Positions 18,605-28,636 of a DNA stretch of 64,000 nucleotides are shown here, in pieces. Position 1 is the stretch's first letter; each line of letters starts with the position of its first letter. Source of the DNA: Anaerolineae bacterium (GTDB taxonomy: Bacteria; Chloroflexota; Anaerolineae; Aggregatilineales; Phototrophicaceae); NCBI GenBank assembly GCA_022843385.1, contig JALHNT010000022.1, positions 59,367-123,366 of the forward strand, given 5' to 3'. The notes under the pieces are model-generated. The model was not told the DNA's origin, did not search any database, and was given only the letters and a program-made list of their open reading frames with translations. A program made the translations under genes and the position numbers.

Positions 18605-19057
18605 TCAAGCAGAATGGGATGTGGAACTATCGGCTGGAGCATTTAATAGTGAAATATAGGGGCTGAAATCTACCCCATCTGTAATCCCTGGACGCAGGTT
18701 TTCCAGAAAAGCGATGGCCTGTTCGGGTGTGTTGTGCATCTCGTTGCGCGAACGGGTGTCCATCGCATAGTGGCGAAAGTTGCTGACGAGCATTTTGGTG
18801 ATCGGATTGTGGCTGAAAGCGGTGCTGCCCGCCCACTTCGGATGATGGGTTAGCTCTCCTAGACGTTTGATGGCGCGCATTCCCATGATGCGGCCTTTGC
18901 GTAAATCGGAGAGGAAATACAATGGATGGTCGCTTTCATCCAGCAGGTTCTTCAGTGCATCGAGATATTGATCTTCAACCGCCGGCGTTGGGGTTCGTTG
19001 CCATTGAATGAGGATTAGTTCAGCGGACAGGGGAATCAATTGGTAGTCATCGACCAT
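18605..19057 (-). CDS. single-module STAS-like protein, homologue of the neighbour
   Basis: About 150 residues from ATG at 19057 (MVDDYQLIPLSAELILIQWQ), aligning with the start of the neighbouring two-module protein; the frame remains open to 19120. It carries one copy of the same module: LYFLSDLRKG, GELTHHPKWAGSTAFSHNP and EQAIAFLENLRPGI. The ribosome-binding site is weak, so the start rests on the homology. The AT-rich spacer of about 100 bp to the next gene suggests a separate promoter for that gene. Function unknown; probably a signalling or protein-contact domain. Confidence 0.65.
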   Translation of the reverse strand: MVDDYQLIPLSAELILIQWQRTPTPAVEDQYLDALKNLLDESDHPLYFLSDLRKGRIMGMRAIKRLGELTHHPKWAGSTAFSHNPITKMLVSNFRHYAMDTRSRNEMHNTPEQAIAFLENLRPGITDGVDFSPYISLLNAPADSSTSHSA

Positions 19058-19214
19058 GTTGCACCATGCCTGGCAGGACTCCAACAATGCCCTGATTTTA
19101 ACATTACTACAACAAAACAAACATTAAGGTGTTGTAAGTCCCTAAACATGGAACTTTTTATGATCCTCAGTCGTTCTGGCAATGTCGTATTCTAATGTTA
19201 GTGAGGAGAGACTC

Positions 19215-20288
19215 ATGCGTATAGTCATAACCATTCTGCTGGGGCTGATGGCTCTGGCAATGCTGCCGGCGACGCTGGCACAAGAAGCCGATGTGCTGGC
19301 AGGTACCCAGTGGCGGTTGGTGAGCCTTGACGGCGAAACGGTGCTGGACGGAACGGCGATCACGCTGCTGTTCGACCTGGAAGGGCAGGCGGCTGGCTCG
19401 GCTGGTTGCAATTCCTACGGTGGTAGCTACACCGTCGATGGGGATGAGGTGGGCTTTGATGCGCTCATCAGCACGATGATGGCCTGTGCCGATGACATCA
19501 TGGCGCAGGAGACAGCCTACTTGACCGCGTTGCAGGCCGCGGCCCGCTATGAACTGGACGAAGACCGTCTGAGCATCGAGACCCGCGAGGATGCAACGCT
19601 CGTGTTCGCCCCGCTGCCCACGCTGGTCGATACGACCTGGCGGCTGGTATCGCTGGATGATGAACCAGTCCGTGGAACGCTGACGCTGGCGTTTGACGCG
19701 CTGAACCGGATCAGCGGGGAGGGCGGTTGCAACGGCTTCGGTGGCAACTTCAGCGCCACTGCTGGAGCGATCACAATGGAGGTCATCAGCACGTTGATGG
19801 CCTGTATGGACGACGACCTGACCGGACAGGAAGCGGCTTACTTTGCTGCGCTGCAAGGCTCGACCGCCTACGATCTGTCGCAGGCTGACCAACTCACGCT
19901 GACGACCGCCGATGGAATCGTGCTGGTCTTCGCCCGGTTGCATGTGCTGGCAGGGACGGCATGGCAGTTGGTGTCGCTGGATGAGGCCGGGCTGGTCGAA
20001 GGCTCGACTGTGACGCTGGCCTTTGACGACGCCGGTGGCCTGAGCGGATCAGGCGGGTGCAACAGCTACAGCGCCAGTTACACCAGCGATGGTGAAACCC
20101 TGAGCATCGGCCCGGTCGTCAGCACCAAGATGGCCTGTATGGACGCAGGCGTGATGGAACAGGAAGCGGCTTTCTTCGCCGCCCTGAGCCAGGCGGTCAG
20201 CTATACCGTCGTCGATGACCAGTTGATCGTCACCTACGGGACAGGGCAGACGATGATGTTCGCGCCGGTGGAGGTGACAGGCTCGTAA
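19215..20288 (+). CDS. secreted protein with three META (HslJ-like) domains
   Basis: A 357-residue exported protein. ATG at 19215 has GAGGAG seven bases upstream and gives a signal peptide ending ATLAQ. Three META repeats of about 110 residues follow, each with WRLVSLDGE or WQLVSLDEA at its start, the signature GGCNSYGGSY, GGCNGFGGNF or GGCNSYSASY, and a conserved STMMAC or STLMAC cysteine later. In HslJ-type proteins the two cysteines per domain can pair, and the domain is linked to envelope stress and heat or novobiocin resistance. Three in tandem is less usual than one or two. No clear partner gene. Confidence 0.85.
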   Translation: MRIVITILLGLMALAMLPATLAQEADVLAGTQWRLVSLDGETVLDGTAITLLFDLEGQAAGSAGCNSYGGSYTVDGDEVGFDALISTMMACADDIMAQETAYLTALQAAARYELDEDRLSIETREDATLVFAPLPTLVDTTWRLVSLDDEPVRGTLTLAFDALNRISGEGGCNGFGGNFSATAGAITMEVISTLMACMDDDLTGQEAAYFAALQGSTAYDLSQADQLTLTTADGIVLVFARLHVLAGTAWQLVSLDEAGLVEGSTVTLAFDDAGGLSGSGGCNSYSASYTSDGETLSIGPVVSTKMACMDAGVMEQEAAFFAALSQAVSYTVVDDQLIVTYGTGQTMMFAPVEVTGS

Positions 20289-20375
20289 CTCCATTCTCTG
20301 ACAATAGGACTTAAAAACGGGTGTCTGCCGCCGAGGGTTCATGGAGGTTGAGAAAGCGTCTGGACACCGGTTTAC

Positions 20376-20472
20376 GCGGACACCCCGTTGGGTGTTCCTA
20401 CGAACTTTGATTGATGTAGGACGGCCCGTCTGTCTGCCCCATTCGGACACGGCACTGCCGTGTCCCTACACC
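20376..20472. repeat. REP-like palindromic intergenic repeats
   Basis: Two palindromes lie between the META gene and the permease gene. 20376-20405 (core GGACACCCCGTTGGGTGTTCC) is the exact reverse complement, 30 of 30 bases, of 50851-50880. 20444-20472 (core GGACACGGCACTGCCGTGTCC followed by CTACA) is similar to 61147-61170. The remainder of 20289-20515 has no gene. Confidence 0.75.
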
Positions 20473-20515
20473 GGTGACCTCTTTTGGATCTCCAAACGGT
20501 CTCAAACGAATACGG

Positions 20516-21838
20516 TCATTCCATCTTGAGGGCGATGACCGGGGCCATGCGCGCCGCCCGCAGCGCCGGATACAACCCCGCGGTCAGACCGACTCCTGTC
20601 GCCAGCAGCAGGGCGAACAGCGCCAGCTCCGGCGAGATCACCAGCAGTTGCCCGCCGATGCGCGAGGTATCGAAGGGCAGGAAGCCGCCGATGCCGGGAT
20701 TGTTGGGGTCTGCCGGAGTTTGGGATGCCGCCAGCACCGCCTGATTGACCAGATTTTGCAGGAAGTACGACAGGCCGACGCCCGCCAGTCCACCGACCAG
20801 CCCGACCAGCCCGGCCTCGATCAGGAATACCGTCAGCACATCGCGGTCGGTCGCGCCGATGGCCTTCATCAGCCCGATCTCTTTGGTGCGTTCAAGGATC
20901 GCCATCGTCATGGTGTTGGCGACGCCGAAGGCCGCCACCAGCAGCGCCACCCCGCCGACCCCGCCCAGCACCAGACGCATGGTGCTGAAGAAGCCGTTCA
21001 ACTGATTGAGATATTCGCCCATGCCGCCGGCCTGAAAGCCCATCTCGCGCACGGCGCTGCTGACGGTGTTGGTCGTCTCGCGGCTGGTGGTGCGGATGAT
21101 GACCTGATCGTAAGTGAAGGTCTCCGGGTCTGGGCGGACGCCGGTGATCCACTCGTTGTAGGCCAGCACATCCTGAATGTGCATCAGCATCGAGAAGTTG
21201 TAGCGATCGGCTGGCAGCAGCTTGCCCTTGACCTTGATGTTGATGCGGCGTTCGCTGGGGGTGGCGCTGCTGTACTGATACAACCGCAGCCGGAAGGGCG
21301 TGGTGAACAGATCAACCGGGGTACTTTGCCCGGCGTTTTCGCCCTGGGCATTCGGGTCATAGAAGTAATCGCCAGCGTTCGCGCCGATCAACACCTCGCC
21401 GCGCCGGATGTCCAGCTCGCCTTCCTGGACGCCGAGGTTCATGAAGGGCAGCAGACGCGGATCAACACCCTGCACATCAACAAAGCCGGAGAGCTTGCCC
21501 GCGATCAATTCGCCGCCCTGCAAGCGCGTCACCGGGATGACAGCAGCTACGCCCGGAATCTGCCACAACTTCTGCACCGTCTTGACATTAAGTGTCGGCA
21601 CATCTTCCGGCGGCGGGGCATTCGGCCCGGCGAAACCGTAGCTGGGGTACACATCGATCTCGGTCAACTGGGCGCTGTTGCCGATGCTGGCCTCAGCCGC
21701 CTGCTGCAAGCCGAGCGTCAGGGCGATGAGCAGGATGACCGCGGTTGTCCCCACCAGCACACCGCCAGCCGTCATCAGCAGCCGAGCGCGCGCCCGTGAT
21801 AGATTGTTCAAGGCCAGAGCCAGGAGTTCAGAAAACAT
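20516..21838 (-). CDS. MacB/FtsX-type ABC transporter permease
   Basis: A 440-residue permease with the four-helix MacB/LolC topology: helix 1 at the N-terminus (ARLLMTAGGVLVGTTAVILL), a large periplasmic-type domain of about 230 residues, then three C-terminal helices in the FtsX domain, with the typical cytosolic motif LERTKEIGLMKAIGATDRDV that contacts the ATPase. The C-terminus GLYPALRAARMAPVIALKME is also typical. ATG at 21838. No ATP-binding subunit gene is adjacent, so the partner must be encoded elsewhere. Substrate unknown; such proteins often work in lipoprotein release or antimicrobial export. Confidence 0.88.
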   Translation of the reverse strand: MFSELLALALNNLSRARARLLMTAGGVLVGTTAVILLIALTLGLQQAAEASIGNSAQLTEIDVYPSYGFAGPNAPPPEDVPTLNVKTVQKLWQIPGVAAVIPVTRLQGGELIAGKLSGFVDVQGVDPRLLPFMNLGVQEGELDIRRGEVLIGANAGDYFYDPNAQGENAGQSTPVDLFTTPFRLRLYQYSSATPSERRINIKVKGKLLPADRYNFSMLMHIQDVLAYNEWITGVRPDPETFTYDQVIIRTTSRETTNTVSSAVREMGFQAGGMGEYLNQLNGFFSTMRLVLGGVGGVALLVAAFGVANTMTMAILERTKEIGLMKAIGATDRDVLTVFLIEAGLVGLVGGLAGVGLSYFLQNLVNQAVLAASQTPADPNNPGIGGFLPFDTSRIGGQLLVISPELALFALLLATGVGLTAGLYPALRAARMAPVIALKME

Positions 21839-22088
21839 AGGCCGTCCTCGTCCTCTTTGATACGCTGATTATACAACGATGTGGAGCGCTTCCCCTCCAT
21901 CTTTTGGGCGATTGAGTGCATCACCGATTCATGCAGAGTCGTCTTCACGCGGTGGGGGAGGGCGGCCGCAGGTGTGGGTCAACCAACGAAGAAGAATGTG
22001 GGAATTGTCATACGCCATTCCCCGGGGCGATCCGGGGGGCGCCCTTATGGCTCATCCACTTGCTTGATGCAAGGATGTGTGCCTGGCC

Positions 22089-22985
22089 TTATCCTCGACG
22101 CCACAGATAGAGGCTGGTGGATTCGGTAAAGCCCATTTGCGCATAGAGATGATTGGATACTGGATTGGCGTACCAGGCACCGATGAATGCGGCTTCAATC
22201 TCCATTGCCCCGACTCGTCGCAGCCCTTCGGCGATGGCACAACGCGCCAACCCTTTACCCTGATGATGCGGATGGGTGCATACTGGCTCGAATACTGCGA
22301 ATGACTCGCGCTCAAAGACTGTGACGCCCACATTGGCGGCCAGCGAACCATCCGGCGCTTCTACGACAATGTCCAGGTCGGCGCGATAATTCGGCGACAT
22401 CTGGAAATTGCGATACTCCTCGGCAGAATGAAATGTCCGGTCAAATGCGGCGTTCAACAAGGCAGCCATACCCTGCTGATCGTCAGTATGCTGGCGCATG
22501 ATTCGCTGGAGATAACCTTCTGGCACGGGAATGCTGGGGGTTGGCATGGACATGTCGCGGCGGCGCAGGATTTCATGGGCTTCGGTGCGCACATAATCGC
22601 GCTCTGCAAGCAGGCCGGTGCGCCATGTGTCGTTCGATTCTGCCCATACTTCGATGTTGGGTGGTAGATGCCCCTCAGCCCAGTCCAGCATCGTCCGTTC
22701 GAGCGAGCGGTATGCGGGGTTGATTTGCAGGAACACGCTGGCAGTCGACTCGACGATCACCATGCCAACGATCTCCCCATCGTCCAGCCACAGATGCACC
22801 CGCCCCTGTAATTCCATCTGCAAAGCTGCCATTTCCACGTCGTTGCGGTGATAGACTGTGCCATGCCAGCGGCGCGGCTCCCAGTTGAATGGGCGTCCGT
22901 ACAGCCGGTATGTGTCCAGCAGAAACCGGGTGATGGGCTCAATATCGTGAGTGCTGTCAAAGGGGCGGTCGGCGAGGAGGGACAT
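22089..22985 (-). CDS. GNAT-family N-acetyltransferase
   Basis: A 298-residue protein. ATG at 22985 (MSLLADRPFDSTHDIEPITR) has GAGGGT upstream and fits the start of the family better than the far ATG at 23042. The C-terminal half shows GNAT motif A, CTHPHHQGKGLARCAIAEGL, and motif B ending LYAQMGF. The length is about double a single GNAT domain, and the N-terminal half (IVGMVIVESTASVFLQINP) also looks GNAT-like, so a tandem-GNAT fold is likely with only the second domain keeping the acetyl-CoA pyrophosphate loop. Acceptor substrate unknown. Confidence 0.82.
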   Translation of the reverse strand: MSLLADRPFDSTHDIEPITRFLLDTYRLYGRPFNWEPRRWHGTVYHRNDVEMAALQMELQGRVHLWLDDGEIVGMVIVESTASVFLQINPAYRSLERTMLDWAEGHLPPNIEVWAESNDTWRTGLLAERDYVRTEAHEILRRRDMSMPTPSIPVPEGYLQRIMRQHTDDQQGMAALLNAAFDRTFHSAEEYRNFQMSPNYRADLDIVVEAPDGSLAANVGVTVFERESFAVFEPVCTHPHHQGKGLARCAIAEGLRRVGAMEIEAAFIGAWYANPVSNHLYAQMGFTESTSLYLWRRG

Positions 22986-23153
22986 GGGGTATTCACCCTC
23001 GATTGTTTCAGCCAGGACCATTACGCAAACTGCATGAATCATATCACTGGCAACACGGCGTACCCTATGACAATTGCCACACTGGCGGTACGAGAGAAAT
23101 CATGTGATAGCGGCCCGATCGTTCGAAGCATGGCCAGACCGTTCGCGGACCGA

Positions 23154-23870
23154 TCAGGCGCGCGTTACCCGGTTGGCTTCGATTGTTTCTCTGGTCACGA
23201 CGCCGGCGTCGGTTAAGTCATCCAGGCTGATCTCGCCGTCGGCTTCCAGGCGCAGATTTCGCTTGGGCTTTTCTACGGACTCCTGTTCCGCCAGCCGCTG
23301 CGCCAGCAGACTCAGTTGCAGTCGACGGGTGCCTTCCGGTGTATCGAGCTTGACGCTCTGGCTGTGCAGCGACAGGCCGATGCCACCGCCCGCCGTCAGC
23401 GCCAGCAGACTGAGCCACAACGCCAGGTTGGTCTGCTCGAACGAACCGAACAACACCGGAATGATGAGCCAGCCGACTAACGCCGAGAGAATGTAGGCGC
23501 TGAGGGCCAGCCGGTGGTAATGATTGCGACGGCGGCGCTTTTCGCGCGGGAGGTCGGCATCGACCTGCTGCCGCAGCGTCTCCCACTGGTCGTCAGGCAG
23601 TGCCGGGCGGGAACCGGCAGCATAAACTCGTTCCCAGGCGTCCTCGACCAGTGGCGCATCATCCGTAGCGCCGCTGACGACCAGCCAGTGTGCCATCAGC
23701 CCCAGCCCCCACAGGATCGGCACGATGATCGTCCACTGTGCCAGCGGGGTGTTGTTGGCGGCACCGAGGATGGCCGCCAGCGGGAAAATGACCATGAACA
23801 GGCTGAACGCCCACAGATTGATCTTGAGCCAGCGCTGACGCCGTAGCAGTTGACGGGCGGGTAGGGTCAT
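23154..23870 (-). CDS. membrane protein with two helical hairpins (2TM-domain-like)
   Basis: A 238-residue protein with four hydrophobic helices arranged as two hairpins (about residues 18-65 and 120-165), separated by a charged helical region. ATG at 23870 has GAGG nine bases upstream. The first hairpin, preceded by RRQRWLKINLWAF, resembles the 2TM domain found beside regulators and kinases. The tail is polar and ends with ISLDDLTDAGVVTRETIE. I do not recognise a catalytic motif; it may be a regulatory or anchoring protein. Confidence 0.6.
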   Translation of the reverse strand: MTLPARQLLRRQRWLKINLWAFSLFMVIFPLAAILGAANNTPLAQWTIIVPILWGLGLMAHWLVVSGATDDAPLVEDAWERVYAAGSRPALPDDQWETLRQQVDADLPREKRRRRNHYHRLALSAYILSALVGWLIIPVLFGSFEQTNLALWLSLLALTAGGGIGLSLHSQSVKLDTPEGTRRLQLSLLAQRLAEQESVEKPKRNLRLEADGEISLDDLTDAGVVTRETIEANRVTRA

Positions 23871-23947
23871 AAGCTGCGCCTCACCGAATACTCGATCGGC
23901 CAATTACAGCCTATACGCATACTGGCTGGGTTGGGTTGCGCGGCCCC

Positions 23948-24826
23948 CTACTCCCATAGGGTTGAGGTGAAGAAACGCACCACCTGCTGCTCATAGGCCG
24001 CCGGATCGTGGCTCAGGCCGCCGGTGTGGACGACGTTTGGGATCACCCAGAGCTGGCAGCGCTCCGGTAGATTTTCCTGGAAGAATGTGTTGTAGGCAAT
24101 CTCATCGTCATCGTTCCCGGCTGCCATCAGCATAAAGCGGGTGGAAGCCGCCTGTTTCATCGATTCGAGCAGTGTCGGTTGAGGGGGTTGCTCGCCTATG
24201 AGCATCTGTACCATAAACGTGAAGACGCTCTGGGTGAAGTGCCGGTAAAGCGGCGCATTCATCGGTAGTGTAATGTACTCATTCAGGGCGCGAAAGGTCG
24301 CGCCTTCCGCCGCGATGGCCGTGAGCTGCGGATAGGTGGAGGCTGCCCCCAGCAGAATCTCGCCACCCATCGATAGCCCCAGTCCGCCCATCCTGAGCGC
24401 CGGATCGCGGGTCTGGACGAAGTTGATCGCTGCACCGATGTCGCTACTGCCGCGCCACCCCAGCCGGTTGACTCGCCCCTCGCTCTCGTCATACCCACGC
24501 ATACTCAGCGCCAGGACACCAAAACCGTGCTCACGCAGCATCAAGGCGTAGGGCGTAACGCTGCTCCGTCCGCTGCCAGCACCATGCGCCAGGATAACGA
24601 CTGCGCCGTTGGCCGGCTCGGCAAACCAGGCTGCCAGTTTCAGACCATCTTCTGTCGTCAATGTCACACGTTCGAAGCCATCCGGCGGTGGAGTGCTTGT
24701 CCCATTGTCCGGAGCTGTAGCTGCAACTGCCATCACCAGTGGCATGCCCACATACAGCCCCAGCAGTAAGACAACCAGCACCAGTCCGACGATTCGGACA
24801 AGACGCCTGTTCAATACCGTGCGCAT
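23948..24826 (-). CDS. membrane-anchored alpha/beta hydrolase
   Basis: A 292-residue hydrolase with an N-terminal signal anchor (IVGLVLVVLLLGLYVGMPLV). The catalytic triad is visible: nucleophile Ser in LGLSMGGEILLGA, acid Asp in AAGNDDDE and His in NVVHTGGLSHD. The oxyanion loop is VVILAHGAGSGRSS. The start ATG at 24826 fits the helix position. Its closest general resemblance is to the BEM46/FrsA-like serine esterases facing the outer side of the membrane. Substrate unknown. Confidence 0.85.
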   Translation of the reverse strand: MRTVLNRRLVRIVGLVLVVLLLGLYVGMPLVMAVAATAPDNGTSTPPPDGFERVTLTTEDGLKLAAWFAEPANGAVVILAHGAGSGRSSVTPYALMLREHGFGVLALSMRGYDESEGRVNRLGWRGSSDIGAAINFVQTRDPALRMGGLGLSMGGEILLGAASTYPQLTAIAAEGATFRALNEYITLPMNAPLYRHFTQSVFTFMVQMLIGEQPPQPTLLESMKQAASTRFMLMAAGNDDDEIAYNTFFQENLPERCQLWVIPNVVHTGGLSHDPAAYEQQVVRFFTSTLWE

Positions 24827-25140
24827 GATGGTAAAGCTCCTGATGTGTCTGCGAAGAATGGCGCTGCACAGGGTTGTTGGTGGATTTCGAGCAGGGAAAG
24901 AGATACATCTCCCATCCTGTTCAAAGGAGGAGAGGTGATGCGTAGCGCACTTTATCCTCTATACGCGCAGGAACGTCGATGTGTTGCACGGACGCTGTCC
25001 AGTATGCTCAGTTGAGCATCAGTGGCCGGCCGTTTCACGGACACACCGGTGCGTTGGATTACATCTACCTGGCATACCATCGGTCAAATAGAGCATATTC
25101 GCAGGTCAGGCATGGTTACGCTGCGGTATCGTGAGGGCGC
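24827..25140. other. intergenic region with a short perfect palindrome
   Basis: 314 bp without a convincing gene. ATGCTCAGTTGAGCAT at 25004-25019 is a 7+7-base inverted repeat with a two-base centre. AAAGGAGG at 24923-24930 is followed by GTGATG but no long frame. GGCCGGCC at 25024-25031 is also self-complementary. Nothing links these to known operators. Confidence 0.4.
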
Positions 25141-25665
25141 TCACTCGGTTACTCCGGGAACTCGCCGGTTGATGACTAGATTCCAGCAGTTGTGACCGCC
25201 CAGCCCCAGAAGTCCAACGATCACGATGACGAAGAGGGACAACAGGTCAGTTTGTCCGGTTGTGACACGACCAGCGCTGACCACCATAGCGGAATAAATC
25301 AATCCCGGCAGGATGAAATAAATCATCCAGCTATAGAAATTGAGCCGCTGTCGCTGGCGAATAACATAGACGATCCCATTCACCAAGATGAATACGCCGG
25401 TGCCAGCGCTGACCAGCAGCGGAATCCCCAAGCCCAAAGGAGTCTGTTCAGGGACGAGAAAGAAGAGACTGATGACGATGACCTGGGCGAAGTGGACGAG
25501 TGTGTAGCTGGACCAGGCACGTAACGGAATATTGAGTTCGGTCTGCAAGCGTTGGAAATGCAGCGCTGTCGCCACAAACACCAGGCCAGCCAGGGTAGCA
25601 CCGATTCCGCCAATAGCGAAGTAGAAGGTTTCCCAACGGTGTACAGCCTGCGCAAATTCTGCCAT
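25141..25665 (-). CDS. hypothetical four-helix membrane protein
   Basis: A 174-residue protein from ATG at 25665 (MAEFAQAVHRWETFYFAIGG); the frame is open to 25731 but the extra residues are polar and not needed. Four or five hydrophobic helices: ATLAGLVFVATALHF, LVHFAQVIVISLFFLV, IPLLVSAGTGVFILVNGIVY, MIYFILPGLIYSAMVV and SLFVIVIVGLLGLGG. No family recognised. It lies downstream of the receiver genes on the same strand, after an 84-bp gap. Confidence 0.7.
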   Translation of the reverse strand: MAEFAQAVHRWETFYFAIGGIGATLAGLVFVATALHFQRLQTELNIPLRAWSSYTLVHFAQVIVISLFFLVPEQTPLGLGIPLLVSAGTGVFILVNGIVYVIRQRQRLNFYSWMIYFILPGLIYSAMVVSAGRVTTGQTDLLSLFVIVIVGLLGLGGHNCWNLVINRRVPGVTE

Positions 25666-25815
25666 GGATTGATCCAGATGATCTGATCGAGGATTAGGAT
25701 TGTAGCCACAAAGCAGCCTACGATCCAGCATCGACTTCGCCGGCGCTATCAGCGTGGACAGGCCTTCACCGCTTTTATCTCAGTCACATATACTTTCTTC
25801 ACGTCATGTTGCAGG

Positions 25816-26223
25816 CTACCCGGTATACCAGATGGATTGACCGGCGATGACCTGGGCGACCTGCTGCGGGAAGAGATCAAAGTCGACCGGCTTGGCAATA
25901 TATCCCTGAAAGCCGTTGGATCGGGTGCGCGGGATGGCGATGGAGGCATCGGCAGCCGAGACGGCGACCACCGGGATCGACTTGAATTCCGGGTTGCCAG
26001 CGATGCGGGCGTGGATGCCGTAGCCGTCGATGAAGTAGGGATACATCAGATCGAGCAGGATGATGTCGACGGGCAGAAAGGTCGTCATCTTATTGAACAG
26101 GTCTTTACCCCAGTTCTCGGCCACGACGACGGCGCCAGCCTGTTCCAGCAGGGTTGACATGATCTCACGGTTGTCGGCTTTGTCTTCGATGATGAAAACT
26201 CGTTTGTTTTCGAGGAGGGACAT
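25816..26223 (-). CDS. single-domain response regulator (CheY-like)
   Basis: A 135-residue stand-alone receiver. Acidic pocket E13-D14, phospho-acceptor D58 in ILLDLM, switch Ser in AVSA (about 89) and Lys111 in IAKP. No output domain, so it must act through protein contacts. It is the third gene of a reverse-strand group: histidine kinase, receiver, receiver, with short gaps (13 and 23 bp), which makes it a likely target of that kinase. Confidence 0.9.
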   Translation of the reverse strand: MSLLENKRVFIIEDKADNREIMSTLLEQAGAVVVAENWGKDLFNKMTTFLPVDIILLDLMYPYFIDGYGIHARIAGNPEFKSIPVVAVSAADASIAIPRTRSNGFQGYIAKPVDFDLFPQQVAQVIAGQSIWYTG

Positions 26224-26246
26224 GATGGTCTTTCGGCTAATACAGG

Positions 26247-26651
26247 CTATCCGTGAACGATTTCGCCCGCCAGCACCTTTTCGATCTGGCCGGGGAAGCG
26301 TTCCATATCAATGGGTTTGGCGATGACAGCTTTGAATCCTGCGCCCCACAGCCGGTGAACCTCTTCGTTCATGACGCTGGCAGTTAGAGCAGCGATTGGC
26401 ACCGCAGCGAAACGCGGATGACGACGGATCATTGCGAGCAGTTCCAGCCCGTCATACGGTTGCATATGAATATCAAGCAGGATCAGGCTGGGCGGCGGGT
26501 TGATGGCTTCCAGATGAGCGATGAAGTTGTGGCTATCGGGCAACAGCGTAATGTGACGGACGCCCATCACTTCGGCCAGCATGACCTGCATCACTTCACG
26601 GCTATAGTCATCGTCATCCACATACAGGACGGATAAATCAATGGGCAGCAT
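26247..26651 (-). CDS. single-domain response regulator
   Basis: A 134-residue receiver from ATG at 26651, which has AGGAAG nine bases upstream; the frame is open to 26693 but that would overlap the kinase. Acidic cluster D12-D15 (YVDDDDYSR), phospho-acceptor D60 in ILLDIHMQP, Thr in ALTAS and Lys in IAKPID. No output domain. It directly follows the kinase gene by 13 bp. Confidence 0.9.
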   Translation of the reverse strand: MLPIDLSVLYVDDDDYSREVMQVMLAEVMGVRHITLLPDSHNFIAHLEAINPPPSLILLDIHMQPYDGLELLAMIRRHPRFAAVPIAALTASVMNEEVHRLWGAGFKAVIAKPIDMERFPGQIEKVLAGEIVHG

Positions 26652-26664
26652 GGCAAACTTCCTT

Positions 26665-28047
<1,383 letters not shown>

Positions 28048-28134
28048 AACAACCCCTAGCCCAGACAGAACACATCTGTTTTCAGCGTAAGGGTTGTTTT
28101 CAATTACGGATATTAAGATTGCGTTGAGATCGTT

Positions 28135-28416
28135 TCAGCGCCGCAGCAGGGATATGATCGCCAGCAGAATCAACGAGCCGACGATAGCCGCTACCAGATC
28201 GGTCAGGGTGAAGGTGAGCGACAGATTGCCGACCTGAATGTTGAGCAGGTTGAAGATCACCCCGCCGATCAGCGCCCCGACCATGCCGAGCAAGGTGTTT
28301 GCCAGCGTGCCGAAGCCACGTTTGCGCCCGCGCACCATCCAGGCGACGATCGCGCCGGCCAGCGCCCCGATGATGATCCACACGATCAACTGCCCGATGT
28401 CCACATTGAGTGTCAT
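28135..28416 (-). CDS. GlsB/YeaQ/YmgE family membrane protein
   Basis: A 93-residue protein from ATG at 28416 with AAAGGGG upstream. Three hydrophobic helices: LIVWIIIGALAGAIVAWMV, a Gly-rich GFGTLANTLLGMVGALIGGVIF, and DLVAAIVGSLILLAIISLL. The G-x-x-x-N-x-x-x-G pattern and size fit the transglycosylase-associated (YeaQ/YmgE) family, small inner-membrane proteins induced by stress. Despite the family name no enzymatic residue is present. Function is not established. Confidence 0.85.
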   Translation of the reverse strand: MTLNVDIGQLIVWIIIGALAGAIVAWMVRGRKRGFGTLANTLLGMVGALIGGVIFNLLNIQVGNLSLTFTLTDLVAAIVGSLILLAIISLLRR

Positions 28417-28636
28417 GTCCGCGCCCCTTTGGTAGATGAAGCCTCTGAACGGATAGTACCGCCCAGCCAGCACCCTGTCGATTGGCCTTTTCTCCTGTTC
28501 GGCCAACACTTCATCAAAGCCTGACGGGTTCTTAAACGATTGAGGGTTCAGTCTTAACAGGTGGCGCGTATCCTCGGCCTGGTGAAATCCTTTTCACATG
28601 CGATCGTGTTGCATAAAGAATCAAGAGAGGGAAGAC

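Noticed and set aside
20474..21799. 441-codon forward frame over the FtsX-like permease
   Set aside because: Shadow frame; Gln/Asp/Arg-rich and without a domain, while the reverse strand encodes a clear permease.
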